From a virus, in IMG/VR virus record IMGVR_UViG_3300043468_001551, positions 1-23,327 of that record: a stretch of DNA of 23,327 nt; one strand, written 5' to 3'. A model generated the notes under the pieces. It was not told where the DNA came from and did not search any database. It saw nothing but the letters and a program-made list of their open reading frames with translations. Of the stretch, positions 5,306-13,355 are shown one piece after another (positions within the stretch are counted from its first letter, which is position 1; the number at the start of each line of letters is the position of its first letter). The translations under genes were made by a program, and so were the position numbers.

Positions 5306-7153
5306 TTAAAAATTCTTATTTCTGGTACGTGGATATAATACCCCAGTTTCTTCGATATTACGAATAAAATAATTCTTTTTAGGGTATATTTCAAATTGAC
5401 TATTGCGTTCTTCAAAAAAACGAGCAGAGCGGTTAGGAGCACCTAAAAGTTCGCTAAATCTAGTATTAGAAAAAGCAAATAAATTGTTAGGATCTAATTT
5501 ACCACTGACACTCATTCTATTATTAATATAATTTAATGCTAATTTTGTATCCATATTAGGATATAACTCCAAAGCGCAAGCAAGCATACCACAAACCTGA
5601 GGAGCTGCGTAACTAGTTCCGTATCCTTTATCTAATACTTTACCAAAAAGTTTTTGTGGGTCACTTCCGGTCACTCTTGGATCTCTCATGTTAGTAATAT
5701 TTGTATCATAAGCGGCGCTAATAATATTCTCACCTGGCGCAAAAACATCAACTGCTGGGCCATTATTACTAAAATATGATTTTGTTTCTATAGCAAAAGC
5801 AGATGTCGCACCAACAATTATACAAGCTTTATCTCCTGATCTTAAAAACGTATTTTGAACATTATTAGATTTTATTCTTGCTTCGTTCGGAGTACCGCCT
5901 CTATTTATATAGATAGGAGTAGTGGGGGCGGTAGATAAATATAATCTATTATTATAATTTGGCCCGCCTGGGTTATCAATAAGAGTACTATCATTACCAG
6001 CAGCCGAAATAAAAATTATCCCTTCTAAAGCCCCATCTTCAAAATCTGTATTTACGGGTGTAGAAGAAGCTTCTACCCAAAATGAATAAGGCAAGCCTGA
6101 TGATAATGGGGACGAAAGAGCACTTCCTATTCCAAGGTTTTTCAATGTAGAAGACGTAAATGGGGCTGTATAATTAATTCCACTATAAACTATACCAGTA
6201 ATTCTACTAGTTCTAATATTTTCAGCTAACCCCCAACTGCAATTAACAATAGTTGGGTTTTTTCTGTTAGTTCCGGTATTAATTGGTTTATTTCTATGAA
6301 AAGCTCTTATATAATCTATTAAATAATTAGAATTTATATTATTAGGATCTTCCTCTCCATATGGGTTTAAATTATATATATTTGCTTCTCTAGCCCATCC
6401 TTGAGTATTTCCGCATGTAATTCCAGCTACAAAAATACCATGATCATTCCCACCTTGTATGTCTGGATAATTAAAATAATAATCATTGTAACCAGTATAA
6501 TAAACGTAATTACCACTTGGAGTACCATTCACTTCTGGATTATGTTTAAACCAATTATATGGGATAAATCTTGATTTCCCTCTAGAATCTAAAAATTCTG
6601 GATGATCTGGGTAGAGAAAGCCGTCGCAAATAATTACGTCAACATCTTTGCCAGCGTAAGAAAAATTTATAGTATCTATTTTTTTCTCATAGCCGCTAGG
6701 ATTTATATAAGATAAAATACCGGACCCCATAATACCATCAGTTAAGTCCACGCTGTTTGCAGTTCCCGTGGTTGTACCCCAGGAAGCTATGTTATTTCCT
6801 TTTATACATTGATATAAGCCCCAATTTTTACCATGATTAACCTTTACTTCGTAATATTTTTCAGCAGATTTGTCCCAAATACCAGATTGAATTATTGCGG
6901 CACGAGGTCTTATTTGAAAACCAAGATCCGCATTTGTCAAACTTACATTTAAAACACGCTTATCTAAAGCAAGCTGTTCGGCCTCTTCTTCTGTTAAAAA
7001 ATAATGAGTATTTCTGCTATATTCTCTCCTAGAGGCTAATTCTATATTTCTATATGGAATAGTATCACTACCAAAATTACTTTCCATTTCTTTGTAAAAA
7101 GAGTCTAAGTCAGAACTAGAAACTAAAGTAACTATATATTCTTTTTTTTCCAT
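5306..7153 (-). CDS. subtilisin-like serine protease (S8), probably virion-associated
   Basis: A 615-residue protein with the S8 catalytic set in order: Asp177 in VIICDGFLYPDHPEF, His238 in NDHGIFVAG, oxyanion Asn387 in ISAAGNDS and Ser514 in GYGTSYAAPQ. The residues around the Asp and His depart from bacterial subtilisins (CDG for DTG, HGIFVAG for HGTHVAG). There is no signal peptide. The first ~80 residues look like an I9-type propeptide or an adaptor (EKKEYIVTLVSSSDLDSFYKEM is the inhibitor-like strand pattern). The C-terminal ~60 residues beyond the catalytic domain are extra. The ATG lies 6 nt after the tail-fibre-like gene's stop with no ribosome site, so coupled translation is likely. 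Similar proteases occur as virion proteins in large marine phages; a role in processing the neighbouring fibre or in host entry is inference. Confidence 0.88.
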   Translation of the reverse strand: MEKKEYIVTLVSSSDLDSFYKEMESNFGSDTIPYRNIELASRREYSRNTHYFLTEEEAEQLALDKRVLNVSLTNADLGFQIRPRAAIIQSGIWDKSAEKYYEVKVNHGKNWGLYQCIKGNNIASWGTTTGTANSVDLTDGIMGSGILSYINPSGYEKKIDTINFSYAGKDVDVIICDGFLYPDHPEFLDSRGKSRFIPYNWFKHNPEVNGTPSGNYVYYTGYNDYYFNYPDIQGGNDHGIFVAGITCGNTQGWAREANIYNLNPYGEEDPNNINSNYLIDYIRAFHRNKPINTGTNRKNPTIVNCSWGLAENIRTSRITGIVYSGINYTAPFTSSTLKNLGIGSALSSPLSSGLPYSFWVEASSTPVNTDFEDGALEGIIFISAAGNDSTLIDNPGGPNYNNRLYLSTAPTTPIYINRGGTPNEARIKSNNVQNTFLRSGDKACIIVGATSAFAIETKSYFSNNGPAVDVFAPGENIISAAYDTNITNMRDPRVTGSDPQKLFGKVLDKGYGTSYAAPQVCGMLACALELYPNMDTKLALNYINNRMSVSGKLDPNNLFAFSNTRFSELLGAPNRSARFFEERNSQFEIYPKKNYFIRNIEETGVLYPRTRNKNF

Positions 7154-7159
7154 ATATAG

Positions 7160-8419
7160 TTATTCTAATTTTAGAATTGATATGAAAACAGTAACAGTCT
7201 TAGAAGAAGATGCTAAATTCTGGACTTTAATAGGTAATGTTGACGCACTTGTAAAAAATCCAATTGGACATGGGGCGAAAGTTACGGTTTTTGCTACTCC
7301 AGAGGTAATAGCTTCAGCTACAACGCCAGCATTTAAAGCTGGATCTGAAAATCTCGATCTATTTGCATCTGCGGTGCGTCTAGATGAATCTACGTATAAA
7401 GATACATAAGCCGAATCGGATATGGTTATTGTTTTTAAAGCATAGCTTTTACAGCCCGCTGGAATGTCCAAATTAGCTATTCCATTAGGTGCTAATACAG
7501 CTGTAGTTGCTGTTAAATTCACCGTTACAGGGTAAAAAGGAACGGCCCCATCATCTTCCTTTAAACTATTCCACTGAATTCCATCATAAGCCTCTAGTTT
7601 TCTAGAGGTTGTATTATAAATAATTAAACCAGTAGGAAGGATATGTGTTATTGTTTGAGTATTACCTACATTAATGACATTTTGCAATGCATTTCTTTGA
7701 CTGGTTGTTAATCTAGGTGGTAAAAAGCCCTGAGTAGTAGAATTTAATTCTAAAATTGTAACGCCATTATTTATACTATTAGACCCAATCATTACCTTTT
7801 GTTTCTGGCCTAATGGTAATGATGGAAATTCTATTCTGGCTGGGTTAGTCTCTGGTTGGATCTGTAAAAGAGTAGCATTTGTTGAAGTATTTTTTAAATT
7901 TAAAATCCCGGAAGAATTCGATATATCAAAATTATTTGTACTACTAAATAACGATATAGTTCTATTTGTGGGGACATCTATACCAGCCAGAATATCCGTA
8001 GAGAAAGTTTTTATGCCACTAATAGTTTGATTTCCGCTAATTTGAACAAAACTAGAAGTATTTATATTAGCGCCCGTACCCCCACCGCCAACTTCGTTTT
8101 GCAATAAAACACCTACGCCATTTACCGTAGGGCGAGAAACAAAATTTTTGACACCACTGATCGTCTGATTACCACTAGTATAAACGATAGTTGAAGTATT
8201 ACTGCTTCCAGTGGTAGTTCCAGCGGCTTCACCAACTAATAAAACACCTACTCCATTTATTGTGGGGCGGGATGTAAAATTTGTTTGACCAGCAATAGTT
8301 TTACTACCGGAAATAGGAACGTATTTATTTAATTCATTGTTAAGAAAAGTGAAATTTGAATTAATTTGACTATAAATTGCACTAGTAGGATTGAAAGAAG
8401 TGTTAATATAGGATAGCAT
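7160..8419 (-). CDS. tail fibre-like protein with repeated N-terminal segments
   Basis: A 419-residue protein. The N-terminal third carries three copies of a phage-fibre repeat: SGSKTIAGQTNFTSRPTING (37 on), SGNQTISGVKNFVSRPTVNG (82 on) and a shorter SGNQTISGIKTF (128 on). Two copies continue GVGVLL-x-x-E, and the copies are separated by Gly/Ser/Thr linkers. The middle part has low-complexity Asn/Thr strands. The C-terminal ~125 residues (from about 294) form a distinct beta-rich, receptor-binding-type domain (SLYVDSSRRTADANRSR, VAEAITSG, VQNLASSSKTVTVFIS), a layout I associate with marine phage fibres. It probably binds the host surface. AAGGA lies just before the ATG. It is followed directly by the S8 protease. 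Confidence 0.82.
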   Translation of the reverse strand: MLSYINTSFNPTSAIYSQINSNFTFLNNELNKYVPISGSKTIAGQTNFTSRPTINGVGVLLVGEAAGTTTGSSNTSTIVYTSGNQTISGVKNFVSRPTVNGVGVLLQNEVGGGGTGANINTSSFVQISGNQTISGIKTFSTDILAGIDVPTNRTISLFSSTNNFDISNSSGILNLKNTSTNATLLQIQPETNPARIEFPSLPLGQKQKVMIGSNSINNGVTILELNSTTQGFLPPRLTTSQRNALQNVINVGNTQTITHILPTGLIIYNTTSRKLEAYDGIQWNSLKEDDGAVPFYPVTVNLTATTAVLAPNGIANLDIPAGCKSYALKTITISDSAYVSLYVDSSRRTADANRSRFSDPALNAGVVAEAITSGVAKTVTFAPCPIGFFTSASTLPIKVQNLASSSKTVTVFISILKLE

Positions 8420-8442
8420 GTATCCTTATTACACTCAAAATT

Positions 8443-9453
8443 TTACAAATTAAAAAATATTCTATGAATCAATCCCATTTCTTTATCGTACAAGAAAGAA
8501 TTAACACCCCTTGTGTTATTTACATAACCTTTTTTAGTATGCCAAGCGTCGCTACCACTTAGAGAAGCTAAATACTGAATTTTAACGCCTTGTTGCTCTC
8601 TCTCCTGCATCATATGGAAATGCCCTAAATGCCAAAAACGATGACGGCATTGAGCCCAAAGATTTGACTGTTCTGTTGCCATAATGCCTACTAAATCGCC
8701 GCTTTTTTCTTCATTACCATGGGTAAATCCTATTAGATTTTTACCATACGAGTAATATTTACGACTCATAGCGGAATTATTAACATTTACATTAACATCT
8801 TTTTCGTATTTTACTTCAAGTAAGTCACCAAGCATAAATTCAGATAAATTACCATGATTTCCAGCCACTATAACTACGTCTACAGGCGCAATTCGTTTAA
8901 GTTTTTCAATCGTTTCAATTACTATCTTGCGTCCTTCTCTTAGAATCTTTTTAAACCTAGAGTCTACATCAACCCGCGTACCAGCAGTTGTCGCATTTTG
9001 CTCGTTATCAATTTGAAAAAAGTCATTTCCAAACGGAAATAAAATTTTATTAATTGGAAATTTAGAAGCTGCCTGTATAGTATAATCAATAGATTTATTA
9101 AGAGCGGCGGCGGCTTCTTTCATGTCATAATCGTGACCACTCTCTTCCGCCCACGCCAATTTACCCCAATGCAAATCGAATGGGGCAAACTCTAACAAAA
9201 GACCATTTTGTTTATTTTTATGTTTTGGAGTTATTACTTTTTTTGAATACTCAGCAAGTTCTTTTTTGAGTTCCTCCTTGTTTGCCTCATACGGGTTTCG
9301 CAATTTAAAATAAACTTTAAAATTATAACCTTTGGAATTTTCTTCTATAGTATAATGGTCAACATCCCATTTTTTAAGATCAACCGAACATTCTTTTAGA
9401 ACATCCTCTAGGCTTTTATTGTTAGATGGAATGCTGATTTCTTTTGTTGTCAT
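8443..9453 (-). CDS. calcineurin-like metallophosphoesterase
   Basis: A 336-residue protein with the five metal-binding blocks of the calcineurin-like family in order: DLHWG (Asp93, His95), GND (142-144), GNHG (198-201), THGN (His245) and GHFH (277-280). This is the two-metal phosphoesterase core. The N-terminal ~85 residues (SLEDVLKECSVDLKKWDVDHY...) look like a separate helical/strand domain that I cannot name. Phages often carry such proteins, described as metallophosphatases or as Mre11/SbcD-like exonucleases. The substrate, nucleic acid or small molecule, is open. AGGAG lies 3 nt before the ATG, with the palindrome CTATATAG (9459-9466) just upstream. Confidence 0.87.
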   Translation of the reverse strand: MTTKEISIPSNNKSLEDVLKECSVDLKKWDVDHYTIEENSKGYNFKVYFKLRNPYEANKEELKKELAEYSKKVITPKHKNKQNGLLLEFAPFDLHWGKLAWAEESGHDYDMKEAAAALNKSIDYTIQAASKFPINKILFPFGNDFFQIDNEQNATTAGTRVDVDSRFKKILREGRKIVIETIEKLKRIAPVDVVIVAGNHGNLSEFMLGDLLEVKYEKDVNVNVNNSAMSRKYYSYGKNLIGFTHGNEEKSGDLVGIMATEQSNLWAQCRHRFWHLGHFHMMQEREQQGVKIQYLASLSGSDAWHTKKGYVNNTRGVNSFLYDKEMGLIHRIFFNL

Positions 9454-9496
9454 ATCTCCTATATAGTATTATTTTTTATCAAGTCAAGGCTAAATT

Positions 9497-10180
9497 TTAT
9501 TTCCGTATTCCCCACTGATTATTATTAAATATGTTTACGGGCCTATTAATTGATTTGGCGAATTTATGCACGTCTGCTTCTACAGCCCTCCAATTTAAAT
9601 CGTCACCAATCAAAGCCCCGCCTTCCTCTAAAATATCCCAAGCATTTCTTAGTTCTAAAAAAGTTTCCCCTATTTCGTGAGCAGAATCTACATAAATGAC
9701 ATTAGGTAGATATGAAAGTTTTTTATTTATATGTAATCTTTTAAGTAACTTAATTCCTACTATTCCAGTTGTTTGAATAGGGGTTATACAATCAAGAAAT
9801 CCAGAATCAAAAATATTTGCTAAAAATCTTTGCCTTATCGTCGGCGCCCCATTTTTTAAACAAAGAAATTGCCATTTACTTTGATCACGTAATCCTTGCT
9901 CCCATTCCCACATATTTACATCCCCAGTAAAAGGATCTAGACATATTATATCTATATTAATATTGATTTTTTTGGCAATTTCAGCGGATAATATTGCCGA
10001 ACCACCTACCATACTCCCAATTTCGAGCCAAAAAATATTTTGTTTGTCTGAAATAGCCCATCTTATTAATTCCTCTGTTAAATTAGTATGTGGATACCCG
10101 TTATCAACACTGGTTCTATCTAACCAGATGTCTTGATCTTTAAATAGAATAGATCTAATTTCGTTTGTAATATTAGGCAT
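9497..10180 (-). CDS. class I SAM-dependent methyltransferase (Methyltransf_24-like)
   Basis: A 227-residue protein. Motif I is WLEIGSMVGGSAI (from residue 51), the acidic post-I residue is in CLDPFTGD (Asp82), and the later strand VIYVDSAHEIGETFLELRNA is typical of the Methyltransf_24/CmcI-like group, followed by EEGGALIGDDLNW. The GDD residues are the usual metal-binding acids of this group. The substrate is unknown; sugar or polyketide hydroxyls are common for the group. It begins 6 nt downstream of the stop of a decayed glf copy and has no evident ribosome site of its own. Confidence 0.82.
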   Translation of the reverse strand: MPNITNEIRSILFKDQDIWLDRTSVDNGYPHTNLTEELIRWAISDKQNIFWLEIGSMVGGSAILSAEIAKKININIDIICLDPFTGDVNMWEWEQGLRDQSKWQFLCLKNGAPTIRQRFLANIFDSGFLDCITPIQTTGIVGIKLLKRLHINKKLSYLPNVIYVDSAHEIGETFLELRNAWDILEEGGALIGDDLNWRAVEADVHKFAKSINRPVNIFNNNQWGIRK

Positions 10181-10186
10181 ATCTAA

Positions 10187-10328
10187 TTAGATATTTTTAA
10201 ATTTTGAGATTACTTGTTTTATCGCCATCCACATGTCTAGATATTTATATATTTACCTGTGGCCTGGTAGCGCAATACCAGACGGCTGTAATCCTACTTA
10301 ATCCGCACCCGATAATTTTAACTTTCAC
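10187..10328 (-). pseudogene. internally deleted relic of a second UDP-galactopyranose mutase gene
   Basis: From GTG at 10328 the minus strand encodes VKVKIIGCGLSRITAV, the FAD-binding N-terminus of Glf (intact copy: MKVNIIGCGLSGITAA). That frame soon stops. From about 10252 a different frame encodes YKYLDMWMAIKQVISKF and ends at TAA (10189-10187), the Glf C-terminus (intact copy: YKYLDMWMAVKQVMVKI). About 290 codons in between are missing and the joint holds a hairpin, CTGGTA-6 nt-TACCAG (10264-10281). The 3' piece matches the intact gene at 37 of 41 bases, the 5' piece at about 30 of 45, mostly differing in third codon positions. The start overlaps the phosphatase gene's end by 11 nt. It cannot encode a working enzyme. 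Confidence 0.85.
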
Positions 10329-10905
10329 ATTTTAAAATTTGATTATTTAATTGCCGTAAATCTTCATAGCTAGATATAATCCCTCCGTCGCCGAGAATAT
10401 TTTCTTTCCAGTTTTTAACTACGGAAACCATGTCTACATTTAAAATCTCCGATCCAAGTCTTAAAATACGAAGATTGGGCCACGCAATTGGTCTTATCGC
10501 TAGAACATATTCTAATGCCATCTGGGGAGTTTTTCCTGACATTACTAGTGCTATTATAGCTAACGCTGATGATCTAGAAATACCGGCAAAACAATTAACT
10601 CCCAAATTATGAACTTTATTGTCTTCAGCTAGTGGCTTTAAAAATGAAATAAATTTAGAGATATGTTTCTCTGTCGGGGCGTCATCTTTTAGATGATCCC
10701 ATTTTATACCATCTTCTTCCGACCAATCCGCGAAGAATTGAGAACAAAATTTAATGTTTTTAAAATCAAAATTTTTTCTCATTCTAGCAACTTTTCTTCT
10801 TTCACAGCTATCAACCGCTGAAATCCAAATGTCATAATCATGATCACCGCTAAAAGAATACCTTTCGGCATCGTGTAAATTTGTAATTTTAACCTGATTA
10901 ATCAT
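10318..10905 (-). CDS. dual-specificity/tyrosine phosphatase-like protein
   Basis: A 195-residue protein with the Cys-x5-Arg phosphate-binding loop CFAGISR (Cys105, Arg111) followed by SSALAIIALVM, the helix of DSP-type phosphatases. The usual His before the Cys is Asn here (VNCFAG). Candidate general acids are in FADWSEED (~60-66) or DDAP (~74-77). The RPIAWPN segment after the loop resembles the R-P-x-x-P/N region found in small phage and bacterial phosphatases. It could dephosphorylate host proteins, or RNA 5' ends as some family members do; the sequence does not decide. Its last codons overlap the start of the glf relic. Confidence 0.8.
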   Translation of the reverse strand: MINQVKITNLHDAERYSFSGDHDYDIWISAVDSCERRKVARMRKNFDFKNIKFCSQFFADWSEEDGIKWDHLKDDAPTEKHISKFISFLKPLAEDNKVHNLGVNCFAGISRSSALAIIALVMSGKTPQMALEYVLAIRPIAWPNLRILRLGSEILNVDMVSVVKNWKENILGDGGIISSYEDLRQLNNQILKCES

Positions 10906-10941
10906 TGATATTTTGTATAAAGATTTAAACTAAAAATCAAA

Positions 10942-11808
10942 TTAAAATTCAAATCCAAGAGTATCTTTAACAAATTTTATTCTTAGCTCGTCCGAATCAA
11001 TATTTTGTAATCCTGGGAAATTTATTTTAGCTTCTCCTAGTGATCTATGCGCAAAATGTAGCACTTTTGATTCCTCCATTTTAGGATTACCATGTTCATA
11101 TAAATCCACATATTTTTTAGGTGGACAAATATTGTAATGATTTAAAATAAGCTTATTTAATACTACGAATTCTTGATCATGAAAATGCCGAAATGAAGCT
11201 TTTTGATATGCTTCTTTAGTCTTCTCTAGGGAATTCTTTGTAAGATTAACCGTATCTTTACAGAAGTTAAGAAACTGATCTTTTGTACCCAAAACAAAGC
11301 AGGGGCAAACGCCATCTAAAAATGTAATCTTACCGGTTGGTTCTTTTAAATCTTCCAATGTGAAATTTTTATTTATAACGTCATAGTCACAAACTAAAAA
11401 TGCATCAGTTTCGTCCTGAACAGAATACGCTAGCCATCTCTTATAGCATGTAGCTCCATATTTCCCTAAAGAATTGCCTGTAATAAATTTGTGTATTGAT
11501 TCTAATTCGTTAATGAATTCCTGATAATAGGGGCTTTTTTTTGCGTCATCCTCGCTTAACACTTTGGCCTGAAATCCACGCTTCTCCCAACTTTTTTTCC
11601 AAAGATTAAGTAGTTCTTCCTGTTGAAGAAATTCGATATTGTCGTAATATGTATATACTTTTGTATTAGTATATGTATAATATCTTGATTTTTCTCCGTA
11701 TGTCCGCTCGAACTCCTCTGGGTGAAAAGTCTCAATTTCGCTTTTTATACAGTCTTCGATATATTTATCGTATTCTTCTTCTGTCATATTGTATGTTTCT
11801 GGCGTCAT
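10942..11808 (-). CDS. putative DXD glycosyltransferase (GT-A type)
   Basis: A 288-residue protein. After an acidic N-terminus it shows the pattern of sugar-nucleotide transferases of the GT32-like kind: ELLNLWKKSWEKRGFQAKVLSEDDA (65-89), a CYKRWLAY helix (121-128) and the metal-binding DXD as FLVCDYDVI (Asp141, Asp143). The later LHFAHRSLGEAK could supply the second metal-ligand histidine. No membrane segment is seen, so it is cytoplasmic. It is the last gene of the glycan cassette in transcription order and follows the three sulfotransferase-like genes. CTATATA occurs upstream (11821-11827). ATGs at codons 1 and 8 are both possible. Confidence 0.72.
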   Translation of the reverse strand: MTPETYNMTEEEYDKYIEDCIKSEIETFHPEEFERTYGEKSRYYTYTNTKVYTYYDNIEFLQQEELLNLWKKSWEKRGFQAKVLSEDDAKKSPYYQEFINELESIHKFITGNSLGKYGATCYKRWLAYSVQDETDAFLVCDYDVINKNFTLEDLKEPTGKITFLDGVCPCFVLGTKDQFLNFCKDTVNLTKNSLEKTKEAYQKASFRHFHDQEFVVLNKLILNHYNICPPKKYVDLYEHGNPKMEESKVLHFAHRSLGEAKINFPGLQNIDSDELRIKFVKDTLGFEF

Positions 11809-11840
11809 ATTATTTTATAATATATAGTTTGATTTAATAT

Positions 11841-12731
11841 TTATATAAAAAAATTAATCCCAGGTGACGAGCTTTGATTATAATAATAGTATAACTCTCT
11901 ATCCCAATATGTTATTTCTAAAAACTTTTCTTGTGCTTTTTCCGATAACGATAAAAAAGTAATTTTTTTATATTCGTTTTTATTTCTTTCTATTTGGTCG
12001 TATGGGCCTAGAGTTATGTCTTTAATCTCAATATTATAACTATTTTTTAAAGCATCTTTAATAGATTCGTCAACATTCTTCATTGTATATACAAAAAAAG
12101 ACTCTCTTGTAAATAAACCTATTATTTCATTAAAATGAATTTTAGTTATAGGATCTTTGTCTTGAATATTTAATAAAGTTCTTATAACCCAGCTATCCGA
12201 AAGCTGGCAAGAAAATATATATTCTTCAAAATTTTTTTGGTTAAGCCGTCCATGTGTTGGCTCGTGTTTAGATGCCTCGGATGTTAAATAGTTGAATTCT
12301 GATTGACATCTTTCGAATGGGTCTCTTAAAATTAAGAATTGATGAAGCTCGTGGTCATCCCTAACGAGCTTTAATATTGTTTCTCTACATGTAAAACCCG
12401 AAGACTCTATTACAACAGTAAAAAGAAAACATTCTTGTAAAATTTTAGTTATAAATTCTTCGTTAAAATCTATTATAAAATCATTTTTGGTTATTTTTTG
12501 TACATGGCTGCATGTATCTATAAAATGTTTTGGATCTCCCACTAAGAGCTTCGCTAAAATAAGCGTATTACTCTTAATTTGAATTGTTTTTATAATGGCT
12601 TTATCGCCAACATGATATTTGTTCCAAAATGTTTCAGTTGTTCTAAAGTGCCGAAATCCTGTTAAAAGCCAATCAATTACATAAGTACCGGCGTTTTTAG
12701 GTATATGATAGAATACTGGGATTTTGTGCAT
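11841..12731 (-). CDS. sulfotransferase-like protein, paralogue A
   Basis: A 296-residue protein. The N-terminal HIPKNAGTYV (9-18) matches the 5'-phosphosulfate-binding loop of the Sulfotransfer_2 group (usual form H-x-P-K-x-x-G-T). FLILRDPFERCQSEFNYL (132-149) matches the 3'-phosphate-binding R-(D/N)-P-x-x-R block. SEASKHEPTHG after it is shared with the protein encoded at 13356-14240 (SGASKHEATHQ), so the two are paralogues. The likely reaction is transfer of sulfate from PAPS to a sugar hydroxyl; the central part is divergent and the acceptor is unknown. The ATG is preceded by AGAAATCAAA, nearly the same as in front of the paralogue, with no Shine-Dalgarno. Confidence 0.75.
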   Translation of the reverse strand: MHKIPVFYHIPKNAGTYVIDWLLTGFRHFRTTETFWNKYHVGDKAIIKTIQIKSNTLILAKLLVGDPKHFIDTCSHVQKITKNDFIIDFNEEFITKILQECFLFTVVIESSGFTCRETILKLVRDDHELHQFLILRDPFERCQSEFNYLTSEASKHEPTHGRLNQKNFEEYIFSCQLSDSWVIRTLLNIQDKDPITKIHFNEIIGLFTRESFFVYTMKNVDESIKDALKNSYNIEIKDITLGPYDQIERNKNEYKKITFLSLSEKAQEKFLEITYWDRELYYYYNQSSSPGINFFI

Positions 12732-12739
12732 TTTGATTT

Positions 12740-13354
12740 CTAAAATTTATAATCAAACATTTTGATTAAAGTTTGTCCGGCTTCTTCTACCAGTTTTTTA
12801 GTTTTTAGATTGGAATAATAGTTTTGATATATATCATTTGGACATTTTTCTCGAAGGTTAAAAATCTTTTTCGGCGGTTCTACTTCAAATTTTTCTTTCA
12901 ATAATTGAAAATCTTTTTCAAAATTTTCTAATTTTATTACGTAATCTATGCAGGGTTGGTCTTTGTGATAGAAAAACATATCTATATTCAAAAATTTTAT
13001 TTTCTTACTCTGCCTCTGTTGTTTGTACCTATATTCTATATATTCATCAAAGCCCATTTTTTTTATAAAATCTGGAACATTTTTATCTTTTTTATCATGA
13101 TGAAAACGAGAAACAGCCATCCCCCAGGGATTTCTTACGCATGTAAATTTAAAAAACTCATTTTTTGAATATCCTAACGATTCTATATGTTCAATATGTT
13201 CAGTTAAACTTGCATGTTTAAATGCTTGAAAAAATTTAGTATATTCGTTACTATTTGGATTATACTTAGGGTGCCAGCCAAATGCAGCTTCAATACTAGT
13301 ACCTCCACACTTTGGGGGATGTGTAAAAATAATTTTCCTTCTAAAGTCTAACAT
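12740..13354 (-). CDS. sulfotransferase family 2-like protein
   Basis: A 204-residue protein, the clearest of the three sulfotransferase-like genes: IIFTHPPKCGGTSIE (8-22) is the PAPS 5'-phosphosulfate loop, and FTCVRNPWGMAVSRFHH (70-86) is the R-N-P-W 3'-phosphate block. KYNPNSNEYTKFFQAFKHAS supplies the conserved His region between them. It is near the short end for the family but keeps both cofactor motifs. It begins 1 nt after the stop of paralogue B and ends 8 nt before paralogue A, so the three are one translational block. It probably sulfates a glycan. Confidence 0.83.
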   Translation of the reverse strand: MLDFRRKIIFTHPPKCGGTSIEAAFGWHPKYNPNSNEYTKFFQAFKHASLTEHIEHIESLGYSKNEFFKFTCVRNPWGMAVSRFHHDKKDKNVPDFIKKMGFDEYIEYRYKQQRQSKKIKFLNIDMFFYHKDQPCIDYVIKLENFEKDFQLLKEKFEVEPPKKIFNLREKCPNDIYQNYYSNLKTKKLVEEAGQTLIKMFDYKF

Positions 13355-13355
13355 T

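Noticed and set aside
7182-7409. 75-codon plus-strand open frame
   Set aside because: Antisense to the C-terminal receptor-binding-type domain of the tail fibre-like gene; a shadow frame.
8030-8300. possible CRISPR-like repeats
   Set aside because: The repeats are coding repeats of the tail fibre-like protein (SGNQTISG...NGVGVLL), unevenly spaced and in frame.
10257-10315. tRNA-like string (GGTAGCGC...CTGTAATCC)
   Set aside because: The anticodon stem does not pair and no T-arm or acceptor partner exists. Translation on the other strand shows it is the glf relic with a hairpin at the joint.
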